From: Thalassospira australica
Lineage (GTDB): Bacteria > Pseudomonadota > Alphaproteobacteria > Rhodospirillales > Thalassospiraceae
Length of the DNA: 64,000 bases
Direction: 5' to 3'
Assembly (NCBI RefSeq): GCF_000763295.1
Contig: NZ_JRJE01000020.1
Coordinates: 273,506-337,505 of the forward strand
Under the pieces are notes generated by a model. That model was not told where the DNA came from. It ran no database searches and saw only the letters and a program-made list of their open reading frames with translations. Made by a program: the position numbers and the translations under genes. Positions 1 to 8,899 of this stretch are shown here, one piece after another (positions within the stretch are counted from its first letter, which is position 1; every line of letters begins with the position of its first letter).

Positions 1-2
1 AT

Positions 3-305
3 CGCCGGGCTGCAGCCGACCTTGGGGCCAACGGTTTTCAGGTCTTCTGGCATGTTGTGTTACCGCTAACATTGCCGGGAATCATGGTCGGTGCGTTCCT
101 GACATTCGTTCTGTGCATTGGCGATTACATCACGCCCCAGATCCTTGGCGGCAACAACGAACTGGCCCTGCCACAGGTCATCATGTTGCAACTCGGCCGC
201 CGGGCCGACTTCCCGATGGCCGCCACCCTTTCGATCATTCTGATGGGGGTTGTGACACTGGCCTATATTGCCTGTGCACGCTGGCTTAGGATGGAGAGAA
301 CATAA
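3..305 (+). CDS. ABC transporter permease, polyamine/spermidine type (5' end outside window)
   Basis: The last 100 residues of an inner-membrane permease are readable from the left edge. They start in the EAA loop that docks on the ATPase (AAADLGAN, then LPLTLPGI), followed by two hydrophobic segments. The family is PotB/PotH-like (MetI fold). Its stop codon lies one base before the start of the next permease, so the two are co-translated halves of one transporter. The substrate cannot be read from this fragment; putrescine/spermidine-like compounds are inferred from the family. Confidence 0.85.
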   Translation, partial: RRAAADLGANGFQVFWHVVLPLTLPGIMVGAFLTFVLCIGDYITPQILGGNNELALPQVIMLQLGRRADFPMAATLSIILMGVVTLAYIACARWLRMERT

Positions 306-306
306 A

Positions 307-1098
307 ATGATCTCTTCACGCATTTCCAAGCTGCTGTCCTGGTCCTATCTGATCGCGCTGTATGGCTTTATCTTTTTGCCCGTCGCAGTACTTGTGCTGT
401 TTTCATTTCAGGATGGCCGCCTGCCCGTGCCGCCATTTAACGGCGCGACCCTTAAATGGTATGGCGAGGTTTTTGCCGACAGTCGCCTGATGTCTGCCCT
501 TGGCAATTCATTGATGGTCGCCATCGGGTCGGCATCGGTTGCCTGTGTGCTTGGCTTTTGTGCCGCATACGGGCTTGCCCGGTTTGTCCTGCCTGCATCG
601 CGTTTGCAGCGTGGTCTTTTGATTGCACCAATGACAGTGAGTTACCTCATCATTGCTCTTGGCCTGTTGACCACATTTAACTGGATTGGCGTATCCCTGT
701 CGCTTTGGACCGTGGGGATAGGTCATGTGGTGATCAATCTGCCACTGTGTTTTGCGATTATCTATGCCTCGATGGGGGATCACCAGAAGAACATCGAACG
801 TGCGGCCCGCGATCTTGGGGCGGCGGAATGGCAGGTCATGACGCAAATCAGCGCGCCGATGCTGATGCCATCAATCCTTGCGGCATTTTTCCTGTCTGTA
901 ACCTTTAGTTGGGATGAATTCATCATCGCGTTTCTGCTGTCGCGTTTTGACGTCACCCTGCCGGTTGAAATCTGGAGCATGCTGCGTTCGGGGCTCAACC
1001 CGAAAACCAACGCGGTCGGAAGTGTTGTCTTCCTGGTATCGGTTGCGCTGCTGCTTCTCCTTGAATTGATTGTCTTTAGAAGGACGGCAAAGAAATGA
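307..1098 (+). CDS. ABC transporter permease, PotC/YdcV type
   Basis: A 263-residue inner-membrane permease with about six hydrophobic helices. The first starts near residue 10 (YLIALYGFIFLPVAVLVLF). The EAA motif, ERAARDLGAAEWQ, is near residue 165. I use the ATG at 307, directly after the upstream stop and preceded by AGGATGGAGAG, rather than an upstream in-frame codon that would overlap the first permease. It ends in an ATGA overlap with the ATPase gene. With its neighbours it forms a type I importer of the polyamine/organic-cation group; a periplasmic binding protein would be expected upstream, outside the window. Confidence 0.9.
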   Translation: MISSRISKLLSWSYLIALYGFIFLPVAVLVLFSFQDGRLPVPPFNGATLKWYGEVFADSRLMSALGNSLMVAIGSASVACVLGFCAAYGLARFVLPASRLQRGLLIAPMTVSYLIIALGLLTTFNWIGVSLSLWTVGIGHVVINLPLCFAIIYASMGDHQKNIERAARDLGAAEWQVMTQISAPMLMPSILAAFFLSVTFSWDEFIIAFLLSRFDVTLPVEIWSMLRSGLNPKTNAVGSVVFLVSVALLLLLELIVFRRTAKK

Positions 1099-2204
1099 CC
1101 GCCCCTGTTTCCATTCGCAACGCCACCAAAACCTTTGGCGCCTTCACCGCCCTTGATGACGTCAGCCTTGAAATTTCGGCTGGTGAATTCATTGTCCTGT
1201 TAGGGCCATCGGGCTGTGGCAAAACCACCCTTTTATCGCTTTTGGGCGGTTTCCTGTCGCCAACCAGCGGCAGCATTGAAATTGCCGGACGCAATATGGC
1301 GGATGTCGCCCCTGCCAAACGTCCGACCACGACAATGTTTCAGGATTACGCCCTGTTTCCGCATATGACGCTCCGCGACAATGTCGCCTTTGGCCTTAAG
1401 ATGCGCAAAGTTGCCAAGGCCAAGCGCCATGCCAAGGCCGAAGAACTTCTCGATATGGTCGGGCTCAAGACATCAGCCCACAAGAAACCACATGAATTGT
1501 CTGGCGGTCAGCGCCAGCGTGTTGCTCTTGCCCGTGCGCTTGCGGTTGAACCCGACGTTTTGTTGCTTGATGAGCCGCTTGGGGCGCTTGATCTGAAACT
1601 GCGCCGCCAAATGCAGGACGAGCTTAAAGCCATTCAAAAACGCGTCGGCACCACATTCGTTCATGTCACCCACGATCAGGAAGAAGCCATGGCGATTGCG
1701 GACCGGATTGTGGTGATGAATGCCGGCAAAATCGAAGATGTCGGCAGCCCGGAAAACATCTATATGCAGCCCAAATCGCTGTTTTCGGCGAGCTTCATGG
1801 GGGAAGTCAACTTCATCCCCGGCACGCTGGAGGCAAAATCCGACACCGCCCTGACCATCAAGACCGCCCTGGGCACGGTCGATATCCCCCCGTCTGATGA
1901 CGCCCCCTTCAAACAGGGCACGTCTGTCACCCTTGCCATTCGCCCGGAACATTTCCGTGCGAGCACGGGGGCCGGTCCGCGCATCACACTGGGCAAAGCC
2001 AAGGTCGAAGACGGGTCATTCTTTGGCACGCATCACCGCGCGCATTTAAGCCCGCTTGATTATCCGAACATGACCATCACCGCACATATGCCTCAATCGG
2101 CTGTGATCGAGCCGGGCGCATGGGTGGAACTGACCCTTGATCCAACCACGGTCGTTGTCCTGCCCGACCATCCCGCCAATACACCTGTCGGGAGTACCGT
2201 GTAA
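1095..2204 (+). CDS. ABC transporter ATP-binding protein, PotA type
   Basis: A 369-residue cytoplasmic ATPase that energises the two permeases. Walker A (GPSGCGKTT) is near residue 37, the signature LSGGQRQRVALARAL near 135, Walker B plus D-loop (LLLDEPLGALD) near 155, and the switch His in HVTHD near 190. About 130 residues follow with the character of a TOBE regulatory domain, usual for PotA/FbpC-like ATPases. The start overlaps the permease stop by four bases. Its stop overlaps the next gene's start by one base (TAATG), which points to one operon running on to the hydrolase. Confidence 0.92.
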   Translation: MTAPVSIRNATKTFGAFTALDDVSLEISAGEFIVLLGPSGCGKTTLLSLLGGFLSPTSGSIEIAGRNMADVAPAKRPTTTMFQDYALFPHMTLRDNVAFGLKMRKVAKAKRHAKAEELLDMVGLKTSAHKKPHELSGGQRQRVALARALAVEPDVLLLDEPLGALDLKLRRQMQDELKAIQKRVGTTFVHVTHDQEEAMAIADRIVVMNAGKIEDVGSPENIYMQPKSLFSASFMGEVNFIPGTLEAKSDTALTIKTALGTVDIPPSDDAPFKQGTSVTLAIRPEHFRASTGAGPRITLGKAKVEDGSFFGTHHRAHLSPLDYPNMTITAHMPQSAVIEPGAWVELTLDPTTVVVLPDHPANTPVGSTV

Positions 2205-2935
2205 TGACGATGGAACATGCCAAACCCGAAGACTGGTACAGCATAAAAACCGTGGGTGATGACGTTACCTATATCGGCGAGCCGTTTATCGAAGAATTTT
2301 ACCGTTGCAACATCTGGCATGTGCGCGGGCGCGATGGCGATATGCTGATTGATAGCGGCATGGGTGTTGTGTCCCTGACCGATTGGGTGCCCCTTGTCAC
2401 CGAACGGGCGGTGCAGGCGGTTGCCAGTCACACCCATTTTGATCACATCGGTTGCCATCACGAATTCGAACACCGTGTTTGCCATCGTTGCGAAGCCGAC
2501 CTTTTGGCTGCGCCGACCCGCAAAAACACGCTGGCCGATCCCTATGTCACCGACGAGATTTTTACAAAACTTCCCCCGCTTCCGTACTCATCGACCACCT
2601 ATGCGGTAAAGGCCGCACCGGCCACGCGCATTGTCGAAGATGGTGATGTGATTGATTTGGGTGATCGCCATTTTGAAGTTATTCACACACCGGGCCATTC
2701 GCCCGGCGGTATCGCACTTTGGGAAAAGGCGACCGGCATCCTGTTTTCCGGCGATATCGTGTATGACGGCCCCTTGATTGAAGACACCTATCATGCAAAT
2801 GCAGCCGACTATGTGCGGTCCATGGAACGGCTTTATGATTTGCCGGTTCGGATCGTGCATGGCGGGCATTTTGCCAGTTACGACGGCCACCGCCACCGCG
2901 AAATTATAAAGAACTGGCTGGAAAAGCGGACCTGA
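2204..2935 (+). CDS. Metallo-beta-lactamase-fold hydrolase
   Basis: A 243-residue cytoplasmic protein with the metal-binding signature SHTHFDHIGCHHEF near residue 75, a second metal His in HTPGHSPGG near 165, an Asp in SGDIVYDGP near 185, and a late His (VHGGHF) near 225. This is a complete binuclear-zinc hydrolase set of the glyoxalase-II-like group. There is no signal peptide, so it is not a secreted beta-lactamase. It is translationally coupled to the ABC ATPase gene and followed by an aldehyde dehydrogenase, so it probably acts on the imported compound or a derivative. The exact reaction is unknown. Confidence 0.85.
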   Translation: MTMEHAKPEDWYSIKTVGDDVTYIGEPFIEEFYRCNIWHVRGRDGDMLIDSGMGVVSLTDWVPLVTERAVQAVASHTHFDHIGCHHEFEHRVCHRCEADLLAAPTRKNTLADPYVTDEIFTKLPPLPYSSTTYAVKAAPATRIVEDGDVIDLGDRHFEVIHTPGHSPGGIALWEKATGILFSGDIVYDGPLIEDTYHANAADYVRSMERLYDLPVRIVHGGHFASYDGHRHREIIKNWLEKRT

Positions 2936-3003
2936 ATTACGCACCACCACTTCCCGATAAACACGTTCCAGCCCGACACCCCAAACGCTCAGGAAGCTTT
3001 CCC

Positions 3004-4428
3004 ATGGATAACGCAGGCAAATTTTACATCAACGGAAAATGGGTTGATCCGATTTCTTCGGAAAAGATGGATGTCATCAACCCGGCCACTGAAGAGGTCA
3101 TCACGCAAATCACGCTGGCCTGCGAAGAGGACGTCGATCTTGCGGTTGTCTGCGCCAAGCGTGCCTTTGAAAATTACAGCCAGACCAGCATTGAGCAGCG
3201 CCTTGAATGGCTTGGAAATCTGCTTTCGATCTATACGCGCCGCTATAAGGAAGTTGCAGATACCATCACTGCGGAACTGGGCGCGCCGACGACCATGTCC
3301 CATGAACAGCAGGCCGCTGCGGGTGTCGACCACCTTGAAGATTTCATCGTCGCGCTCAAAAAGCTCCAGGTCGAAGAAACGCTTTATAACGGCGAACTTC
3401 TTCTGCGCGAACCCATTGGGGTGTGCGGCCTGATCACGCCGTGGAACTGGCCGATCAACCAGATCGTGCTCAAAGTTATTCCGGCGCTTGCCACGGGATG
3501 TACCTGTGTGCTGAAACCGTCTGAATTCACCCCGCTCAATGCCATGCTTTATGCCGAAATGATCGATGAGGCAGGCTTCCCGGCCGGTGCGTTTAACCTT
3601 GTTCAGGGTGCAGGGCCGGTTGCCGGTTCAACCCTGTCGTGTCATCCCGACATCACCATGATGTCCTTTACCGGATCAACCCGTGCGGGCAAGGCGATTA
3701 CCAAGGATGCCTCGGAAAACATCAAACGCGTAACACTTGAGCTGGGCGGAAAATCCCCCAACATCGTTTTTGATGATGTCGATGTCGAAGATCGCATTGC
3801 CTGGAGCGTGAATGCCGTCTTCAACAATTCCGGCCAGACCTGCGATGCGCCAACCCGTATGCTGGTGCAGCGTTCGATCTATGACGATGCGCTTAAAATC
3901 GCCAAACGCGTTGGTGAAAATGCATCGGTCGGCGACCCGACCAAGGACGGCGATCACATCGGCCCGCTGGTCAGCCACATTCAGTATGACCGTGTGCAAA
4001 CCCTTATTCAGGCGGGCATCGACGAAGGTGCAACCCTTCTTGCCGGTGGCACAGGAAAGCCCGATGGGACCAATGAAGGCTATTTTGTCAAACCGACCAT
4101 CTTTGCCGATGTGAACAACACGATGCGCATCGCCCGAGAGGAAATCTTTGGCCCGGTGGTTTCGATCATCCCGTTCGACACCGAAGAAGAAGCCATCAAA
4201 ATCGCCAACGACACGCCCTATGGTCTTGCCGCCTACGTCCAGACCCCAGACCCCGAAAAAGCCAACCGTGTTGCGCGCAAGCTCAAAGCGGGAATGGTAC
4301 TGCTGAATGGATCGTCCCCCCGCGCAGGCAGCCCGTTTGGCGGTTACAAACAATCGGGCAACGGACGCGAAGGCGGCCTGTTTGGGCTTGAGGACTTCAT
4401 GGAAATCAAGATGATCCACAAGCTTTGA
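3004..4428 (+). CDS. NAD(P)-dependent aldehyde dehydrogenase
   Basis: A full-length (474 residues) member of the aldehyde dehydrogenase superfamily, which oxidises aldehydes to carboxylates in the cytoplasm. The catalytic Cys is residue 280 in FNNSGQTC. The general base Glu is 246 in TLELGGKSPN. The cofactor-binding stretch TPWNWPINQ is near residue 145, and EEIFGPVVSI near 380. A Shine-Dalgarno AGGAAG precedes the ATG by seven bases. It follows the hydrolase by 68 bases in the same direction, probably as the last gene of the uptake/catabolism operon. The substrate is inferred only from context (polyamine-derived aldehydes are plausible). Confidence 0.93.
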   Translation: MDNAGKFYINGKWVDPISSEKMDVINPATEEVITQITLACEEDVDLAVVCAKRAFENYSQTSIEQRLEWLGNLLSIYTRRYKEVADTITAELGAPTTMSHEQQAAAGVDHLEDFIVALKKLQVEETLYNGELLLREPIGVCGLITPWNWPINQIVLKVIPALATGCTCVLKPSEFTPLNAMLYAEMIDEAGFPAGAFNLVQGAGPVAGSTLSCHPDITMMSFTGSTRAGKAITKDASENIKRVTLELGGKSPNIVFDDVDVEDRIAWSVNAVFNNSGQTCDAPTRMLVQRSIYDDALKIAKRVGENASVGDPTKDGDHIGPLVSHIQYDRVQTLIQAGIDEGATLLAGGTGKPDGTNEGYFVKPTIFADVNNTMRIAREEIFGPVVSIIPFDTEEEAIKIANDTPYGLAAYVQTPDPEKANRVARKLKAGMVLLNGSSPRAGSPFGGYKQSGNGREGGLFGLEDFMEIKMIHKL

Positions 4429-4444
4429 TTTTTAGATCCCGGGT

Positions 4445-4479
4445 CCGGGTACTGTCAAAGATGGTGCCCGGAATCTTTT
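4445..4479 (+). terminator. Rho-independent terminator after the aldehyde dehydrogenase
   Basis: CCGGGTAC pairs with GTGCCCGG (one G-T wobble) across an 11-base loop, followed by AATCTTTT. It lies 16 bases after the dehydrogenase stop and closes the operon. Confidence 0.6.
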
Positions 4480-4608
4480 GCGCGGATCACCCGATACATC
4501 TGGCACAAAAAAACTATCCGTTTGCGCGAAATCCCCCAATTTCGAATAGTTTACCTTTTCCTTTCAGATACTTAAGAATTGTATCAGACGTGAGGAAAGG
4601 GACACTCA

Positions 4609-5325
4609 ATGATCAAAAACATCGTCGCTCTTGTCGCATTAGCGATGCTTGCTGGTTGCGTGACCGCAGCCACACAATTCGAACAAGATTTTTCTGTTGG
4701 ACAAATGGTATCGGGCAAAATTGTCGTCCCTCAGGGAGACATCCTTTTACCACCGGGTGACTGGACAATTGTTGGAACGTCTATCTCGCACAACAATCAC
4801 TATCAGTCATTTGGCCACACGGCACTTGCGCGCATTGAAGATGACGGCAATCTGAACGGTCTGGTTTTTGTGATGACCGCATTGGAAACGCCGCTGGGCT
4901 TTTCATTCTACTCATCTTCCCACTGCACCCCTGACGACAGAGATATCTATTTTGAAGAAATTGCCGATCAGCATATGGGCAAACAGCTTTGCTTCTTTAT
5001 CGACAATTGGTCCATGTGGCCCGATGGCGAGCAAGAGGGCGTATATCTTCAAGCGCATAACTATTTCATATCGCATGGGATTGAACGTCCCGACAGCATG
5101 TTGTTCTCTGTTCATCGAGTAGTGCGTCGCAACAAACTTATGATTGCGGAATACGGCTTCGATTTTCGCGAACCAGTTCCCGTCGCAATTCCTGACTACA
5201 CACCGAAAGACACCTCGGTGACGAAGGAACTGTTCAACAATCCGCGATGGCAAAAGAACCTCGACAATGTGATCGCATGGTCACGCGAAAACCATCAAAG
5301 GATCGCAAGTGAATTTCTTGATTAA
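4609..5325 (+). CDS. Uncharacterised lipoprotein
   Basis: A 238-residue protein with a lipoprotein signal peptide: basic start MIKN, hydrophobic core, then the lipobox LAGC with Cys at residue 17. It should be lipid-anchored in the periplasm. The mature part is mixed in composition with a few Cys (SSHCTPDD, KQLCFF) and no repeat or fold that I recognise. A good Shine-Dalgarno (GAGGAAAGGGAC) sets the start. It stands alone between two terminators, so it is monocistronic. Confidence 0.8.
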   Translation: MIKNIVALVALAMLAGCVTAATQFEQDFSVGQMVSGKIVVPQGDILLPPGDWTIVGTSISHNNHYQSFGHTALARIEDDGNLNGLVFVMTALETPLGFSFYSSSHCTPDDRDIYFEEIADQHMGKQLCFFIDNWSMWPDGEQEGVYLQAHNYFISHGIERPDSMLFSVHRVVRRNKLMIAEYGFDFREPVPVAIPDYTPKDTSVTKELFNNPRWQKNLDNVIAWSRENHQRIASEFLD

Positions 5326-5336
5326 CTGATCACTGT

Positions 5337-5366
5337 AAAAGTCCCCTTTTGAAAGGGGACTTTTTT
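5337..5366 (+). terminator. Rho-independent terminator after the lipoprotein gene
   Basis: AAAAGTCCCCTTT and AAAGGGGACTTTTTT form a long perfect stem with a two-base loop, starting 12 bases after the stop. Confidence 0.9.
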
Positions 5367-5510
5367 GTGCCTTGGCATAGCGTGCCCCAGCACATCGCTG
5401 CCCCATATGAAACAGGGCTGGTAATGATTTCCGGCGGCATTATAATCCCATCGTTAATCGATAAATCTAGGGCCTGAACAACAGACCCAGTATGGATTGG
5501 GAGACCACCT

Positions 5511-6353
5511 ATGAATGCAATGTCCTTTTCCGACATGGGGCTTGCAGCCTTGAAAAGGCGACAGTTTGACGCAGCCATTAACATGCTGCGTCAGGCACTT
5601 GGCGAAGATATGGATAATCTTGCCGCACGCTTTGGTTTGGCACGGGCCCTTCACGAAAAAGGTTCGATTGTCGAAGCACTTGGCGAATACCGCACGGTGC
5701 TGCAATCTGATGGGGGCCACGAAGAATGCCTGCATCACATTGCACGCGCCCTGCTGCAAAATGGCGATGCACGTAGCGCCCTGAACCATGTTGATATCCT
5801 GCTCCGTAGCACGCCAACCAATCCGGACTTCCTGACCCTGCGTGGTCAGGCATTGATTGCGCTTGAACGTCATGATGCCGCACTTTCGGCCCTTCAATCG
5901 GCAGCCCATCACAATCCGGGGTCGGAAACCATCCATCGCCTGATCGCCAAATGCCATCGCACCCATGAGGATTTCGAAAGCGAACGGCGTGCGGTCGAAC
6001 AACTGCTTCGCATCAACCCGTCATCGCTGAGCGCATCCAACGATCTTGGTGTCATCAATCTGCGTGAAGGCCATCTGATCGCAGCATTCGAGGCGTTTGA
6101 ACAAATCCTTTCTCAAGATGCCACTCACCCGCAGGCAACCCTGAACCGCGCCATTGCCCTGACCGTCATGGGCGGGATGGATCATGACGCGATCTGGAAC
6201 CGCGTGATGGTAGTCAGTGGCGAAATGGATGACATCGAAGATATCCGCGCCCTTGCCAATGATCTTGCGAAACGGCCCGACAATGCCCGTAAAAACACCC
6301 CCGAAGCCGAGGTCCTGATCGCCAAGGCCGCCATCGAAGAGATCGATATTTGA
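5511..6353 (+). CDS. Tetratricopeptide-repeat protein
   Basis: A 280-residue, probably cytoplasmic protein made mostly of TPR-like helix pairs: for example AARFGLARALHEKGSIVEAL near residue 40, ALLQNGDARSALNHV near 80 and LRGQALIALERHDAALSALQ near 105. There is no signal peptide or catalytic domain. TPR proteins are scaffolds, and no partner is suggested by the neighbours. An ATG three codons later is an equally possible start. Function unknown. Confidence 0.75.
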   Translation: MNAMSFSDMGLAALKRRQFDAAINMLRQALGEDMDNLAARFGLARALHEKGSIVEALGEYRTVLQSDGGHEECLHHIARALLQNGDARSALNHVDILLRSTPTNPDFLTLRGQALIALERHDAALSALQSAAHHNPGSETIHRLIAKCHRTHEDFESERRAVEQLLRINPSSLSASNDLGVINLREGHLIAAFEAFEQILSQDATHPQATLNRAIALTVMGGMDHDAIWNRVMVVSGEMDDIEDIRALANDLAKRPDNARKNTPEAEVLIAKAAIEEIDI

Positions 6354-6380
6354 CCTGATCTGTTGGCTTTTCACTGACGG

Positions 6381-6408
6381 TCCTGCCGCTCAACCAAGCC
6401 GGGCAGGA
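6381..6408 (+). terminator. Possible terminator hairpin after the TPR gene
   Basis: TCCTGCC and GGCAGGA form a 7-bp stem 27 bases past the stop. No T-run follows, so it may be a weak or factor-assisted terminator. Confidence 0.35.
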
Positions 6409-6504
6409 ACCAGATGCCATGATCGGCGTTTAATTATATGATGTCCGTGCGTTTTCCCGATCCGGATCGCGCAACACTATTTGGCCCGAAAGGGGTTTTG
6501 CATC

Positions 6505-7839
6505 ATGGTTCAACGCCTGATCCGCATCTGGGAATTTCTGGCCTACAGCCTTTGGGTATCGCCGTTGCTGTTTGCATTGGGCGGGGCTACTGTTGCCATC
6601 GGGGCCATGACCCTTCCACAAGATGCCTTGCACGATATCCTGCCGGGCTTTGGCGACATCGAAACAGTTCGAAGCCTGCTTCAAACCTTGCTCGCGACGC
6701 TTGTCACCATGACGACCTTTGCCCTGTCGATCACGATGGTGGTGCTGACCCTTGCGGCCGGGTCCCTTGGTCCGCGCATGATCCGAAATTTTATGGGCGA
6801 CAGCAAAACCCAGAATGCGCTTGGTATTTTTGTCGGCAGCATTCTGTTTCTGATCACGTCCCTTGTGATGATGGGAAGCACCCCCAAAACCGCAATGATC
6901 CCAAATCTTTCTACGGCCCTGGGGATCGCGCTGTTCGTCATCAGCGTTTTTGTCCTGATTCTGTTTGTCCATCATCTTGGCCGATCCATCGTCGCGGACG
7001 AGGTCATTCAGCGGATCGGCAAAAACCTTGAAGAAACCATTCAATCAGTTTGCGCAACCCTTGCCGATCCGATCAAGGCTGCCCAAAAGGCCCAAACCGC
7101 CCTGCCCGACCCGCAAGGCATCTCCAAAGATCAGGCCATCTCCATCAGCGCATCGGGCTATGTGCAAGGCATTGATTATGAAAAGATATGCGAGGTTGCG
7201 GCAAAGACCGACACCCGCGTCTCGCTGGTCGTCCGGGCCGGGCAGCATGTGTTGGCAGGCGATATCATCGGGCAGATAGATCCGCTTGAAAAAGGTGGCT
7301 CTGGCAATAATATCGACCAATGCCATGCAGATATCCTTGAGGCGATCATGATCGGATCGCATCGAACCGCGATGCTTGATGTCGAGTTCGCCCTGCGCCA
7401 GCTGGTCGAGGTCGCCTTGCGCGCCCTGTCACCGGGCATCAATGACCCGTTTACTGCGATTGCTGCGGTTTATCGCCTTGGCCGTGCCCTTCCGCATGCC
7501 ATGCAATTCGGCTACCCGGTTGGCATCTGGCATGATGATCAGCATGAAGTCCGGTTAAAAGCACTGCTGTCAGACTTCGAAGGAATGCTTGGGGCGGCCT
7601 ATGATCAGATCAGACAGGCGGCCGCTACAAAGCCCGACGTTCTCTTGCCGATGGCAGAAGTTCTTGAAAGCCTGATGCGTCAGGCACAATCCGAAACCCA
7701 GCGTGATGCCTTGCGCGCCCATGCCCGCATGATCGCAAGCACCGCCAAACGCAACATCCCCGAAGAAAATGACCGCGAAGCCGTGGTTAGCGCCGCCACC
7801 CGCGTTTTGCATCATCAGGACCCTGAACCAAAATCCTGA
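6505..7839 (+). CDS. DUF2254 family membrane protein
   Basis: A 444-residue protein with four hydrophobic helices in its first 165 residues (for example LLQTLLATLVTMTTFALSIT near 55) and a cytoplasmic C-terminal half. The pattern, including the MVVLTLAAGSLGPRMIRNF stretch and SPGINDPFTA near residue 315, matches the DUF2254 family, whose role is unknown. The ATG at 6505 follows AAAGGGG; an upstream TTG is less likely. It is not clearly linked to either neighbour. Confidence 0.8.
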   Translation: MVQRLIRIWEFLAYSLWVSPLLFALGGATVAIGAMTLPQDALHDILPGFGDIETVRSLLQTLLATLVTMTTFALSITMVVLTLAAGSLGPRMIRNFMGDSKTQNALGIFVGSILFLITSLVMMGSTPKTAMIPNLSTALGIALFVISVFVLILFVHHLGRSIVADEVIQRIGKNLEETIQSVCATLADPIKAAQKAQTALPDPQGISKDQAISISASGYVQGIDYEKICEVAAKTDTRVSLVVRAGQHVLAGDIIGQIDPLEKGGSGNNIDQCHADILEAIMIGSHRTAMLDVEFALRQLVEVALRALSPGINDPFTAIAAVYRLGRALPHAMQFGYPVGIWHDDQHEVRLKALLSDFEGMLGAAYDQIRQAAATKPDVLLPMAEVLESLMRQAQSETQRDALRAHARMIASTAKRNIPEENDREAVVSAATRVLHHQDPEPKS

Positions 7840-7865
7840 ATGCGAAAAACGCATCAACCGCAAGA

Positions 7866-8831
7866 ATGGTCAGGCAATCCTTTCCAATAGCGGGCACAGT
7901 CATGCCATCAAATCAGCCCCACGCCCGCCCGAAAGCGATGCCAATGACCAACCGCCCGCAAGATCCCCTGCTAGCCCGATTTTCCCGTGTCATCGCCCAT
8001 ATTGATGCCAACCCGAACAATCCGTTGGACTTGGCGGAACTGGCCGGAATTGCGGGTTATTCACCGTTTCATTTCCATCGCCAGTTCGCCGCCCTGTTTG
8101 ACATTACCGCAACCCGATATGTCCGCCTGGTCCGGATGCGCCGTGCGGCGCACAGCCTGTTGTTTCGTAAAAGTACGTCGATCACGGACATCGCCTTTGA
8201 TGCCGGGTTCGAAAATGCGGAATCCTTTTCGCGCGCCTTTCGCAAACTGCATGCTCAAAGCCCGTCCGACTTTCGCAGGCATCCCGATTGGGATGGATGG
8301 CAAACCCCATATGAAAAACTTAAGCGGGTTCGGAGAGATACCATGCCCATTGACGCAACCAGCACGATCACAATCATCGATTTTCCGGAAACCCGAACAG
8401 CCTGCATGGACCATATCGGCCCGCCTGGCCGGATTGGCGAAACCATTCAGCGTTTCATTGCCTGGCGCAAGATCCATCATTTGCACCCGTCAAAACATGC
8501 GACCTTCAATATTCTCTGGTGCAATCCCGAAGACACCCCGCCAGATGCGTTTCGCATGGGTCTTGCTGTTGCCACCAACCAAAACCTGACAGATCAAGAC
8601 CGCGAAACGGGACTGACCCGCATAACCTTGCCAGCCGGGCGCTATGCCAAGCTGCGTCATATCGGCAGTGATCAGACACTTGGCGACAGCGCGCTTGCAC
8701 TCTATCGCGACTGGCTGCCGCAAAGCGGCGAAACGCCAGGTGACTTCCCGTTGGTTTTCCAGCGGATCGCATTTTACCCCGATGTTGCCGAGCATGAGGC
8801 GATCACGGATATCCTGTTGCCGCTCGCCTGA
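7866..8831 (+). CDS. AraC-family regulator with GyrI-like effector domain
   Basis: A 321-residue transcription factor. Two helix-turn-helix motifs of the AraC type occupy roughly residues 35-140 (LAELAGIAGYSPFHFHRQFAALF and ITDIAFDAGFENAESFSRAFRK). A GyrI/Rob-like small-molecule-binding domain fills residues 155-321. This HTH-first order is typical of Rob/SoxS-like drug-sensing regulators. Alternative starts at 7902, 7938 or 7944 would trim the unconserved first residues; none has a strong ribosome site. Its targets are not evident from the neighbours. Confidence 0.85.
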   Translation: MVRQSFPIAGTVMPSNQPHARPKAMPMTNRPQDPLLARFSRVIAHIDANPNNPLDLAELAGIAGYSPFHFHRQFAALFDITATRYVRLVRMRRAAHSLLFRKSTSITDIAFDAGFENAESFSRAFRKLHAQSPSDFRRHPDWDGWQTPYEKLKRVRRDTMPIDATSTITIIDFPETRTACMDHIGPPGRIGETIQRFIAWRKIHHLHPSKHATFNILWCNPEDTPPDAFRMGLAVATNQNLTDQDRETGLTRITLPAGRYAKLRHIGSDQTLGDSALALYRDWLPQSGETPGDFPLVFQRIAFYPDVAEHEAITDILLPLA

Positions 8832-8852
8832 TCATCAATCCTCAGACAAAAG

Positions 8853-8876
8853 AAAAGGGCCCCAACCGGGCCCCTT
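8853..8876 (-). terminator. Terminator of the nuclease-like gene (copy of the alaS terminator region)
   Basis: GGGCCC-CAACC-GGGCCC, flanked by A- and T-rich arms. Read on the minus strand it ends in TTTTCTTTT. Together with CATCAGATCTTTG just to its right it resembles the segment at 10350-10399 after alaS in sequence and in distance from the stop codon. Confidence 0.75.
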
Positions 8877-8899
8877 AAATCCATCAGATCTTTGAACGC

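Noticed and set aside
3676..4419. 247-codon minus-strand frame opposite the aldehyde dehydrogenase
   Set aside because: Shadow of a strongly supported enzyme gene.
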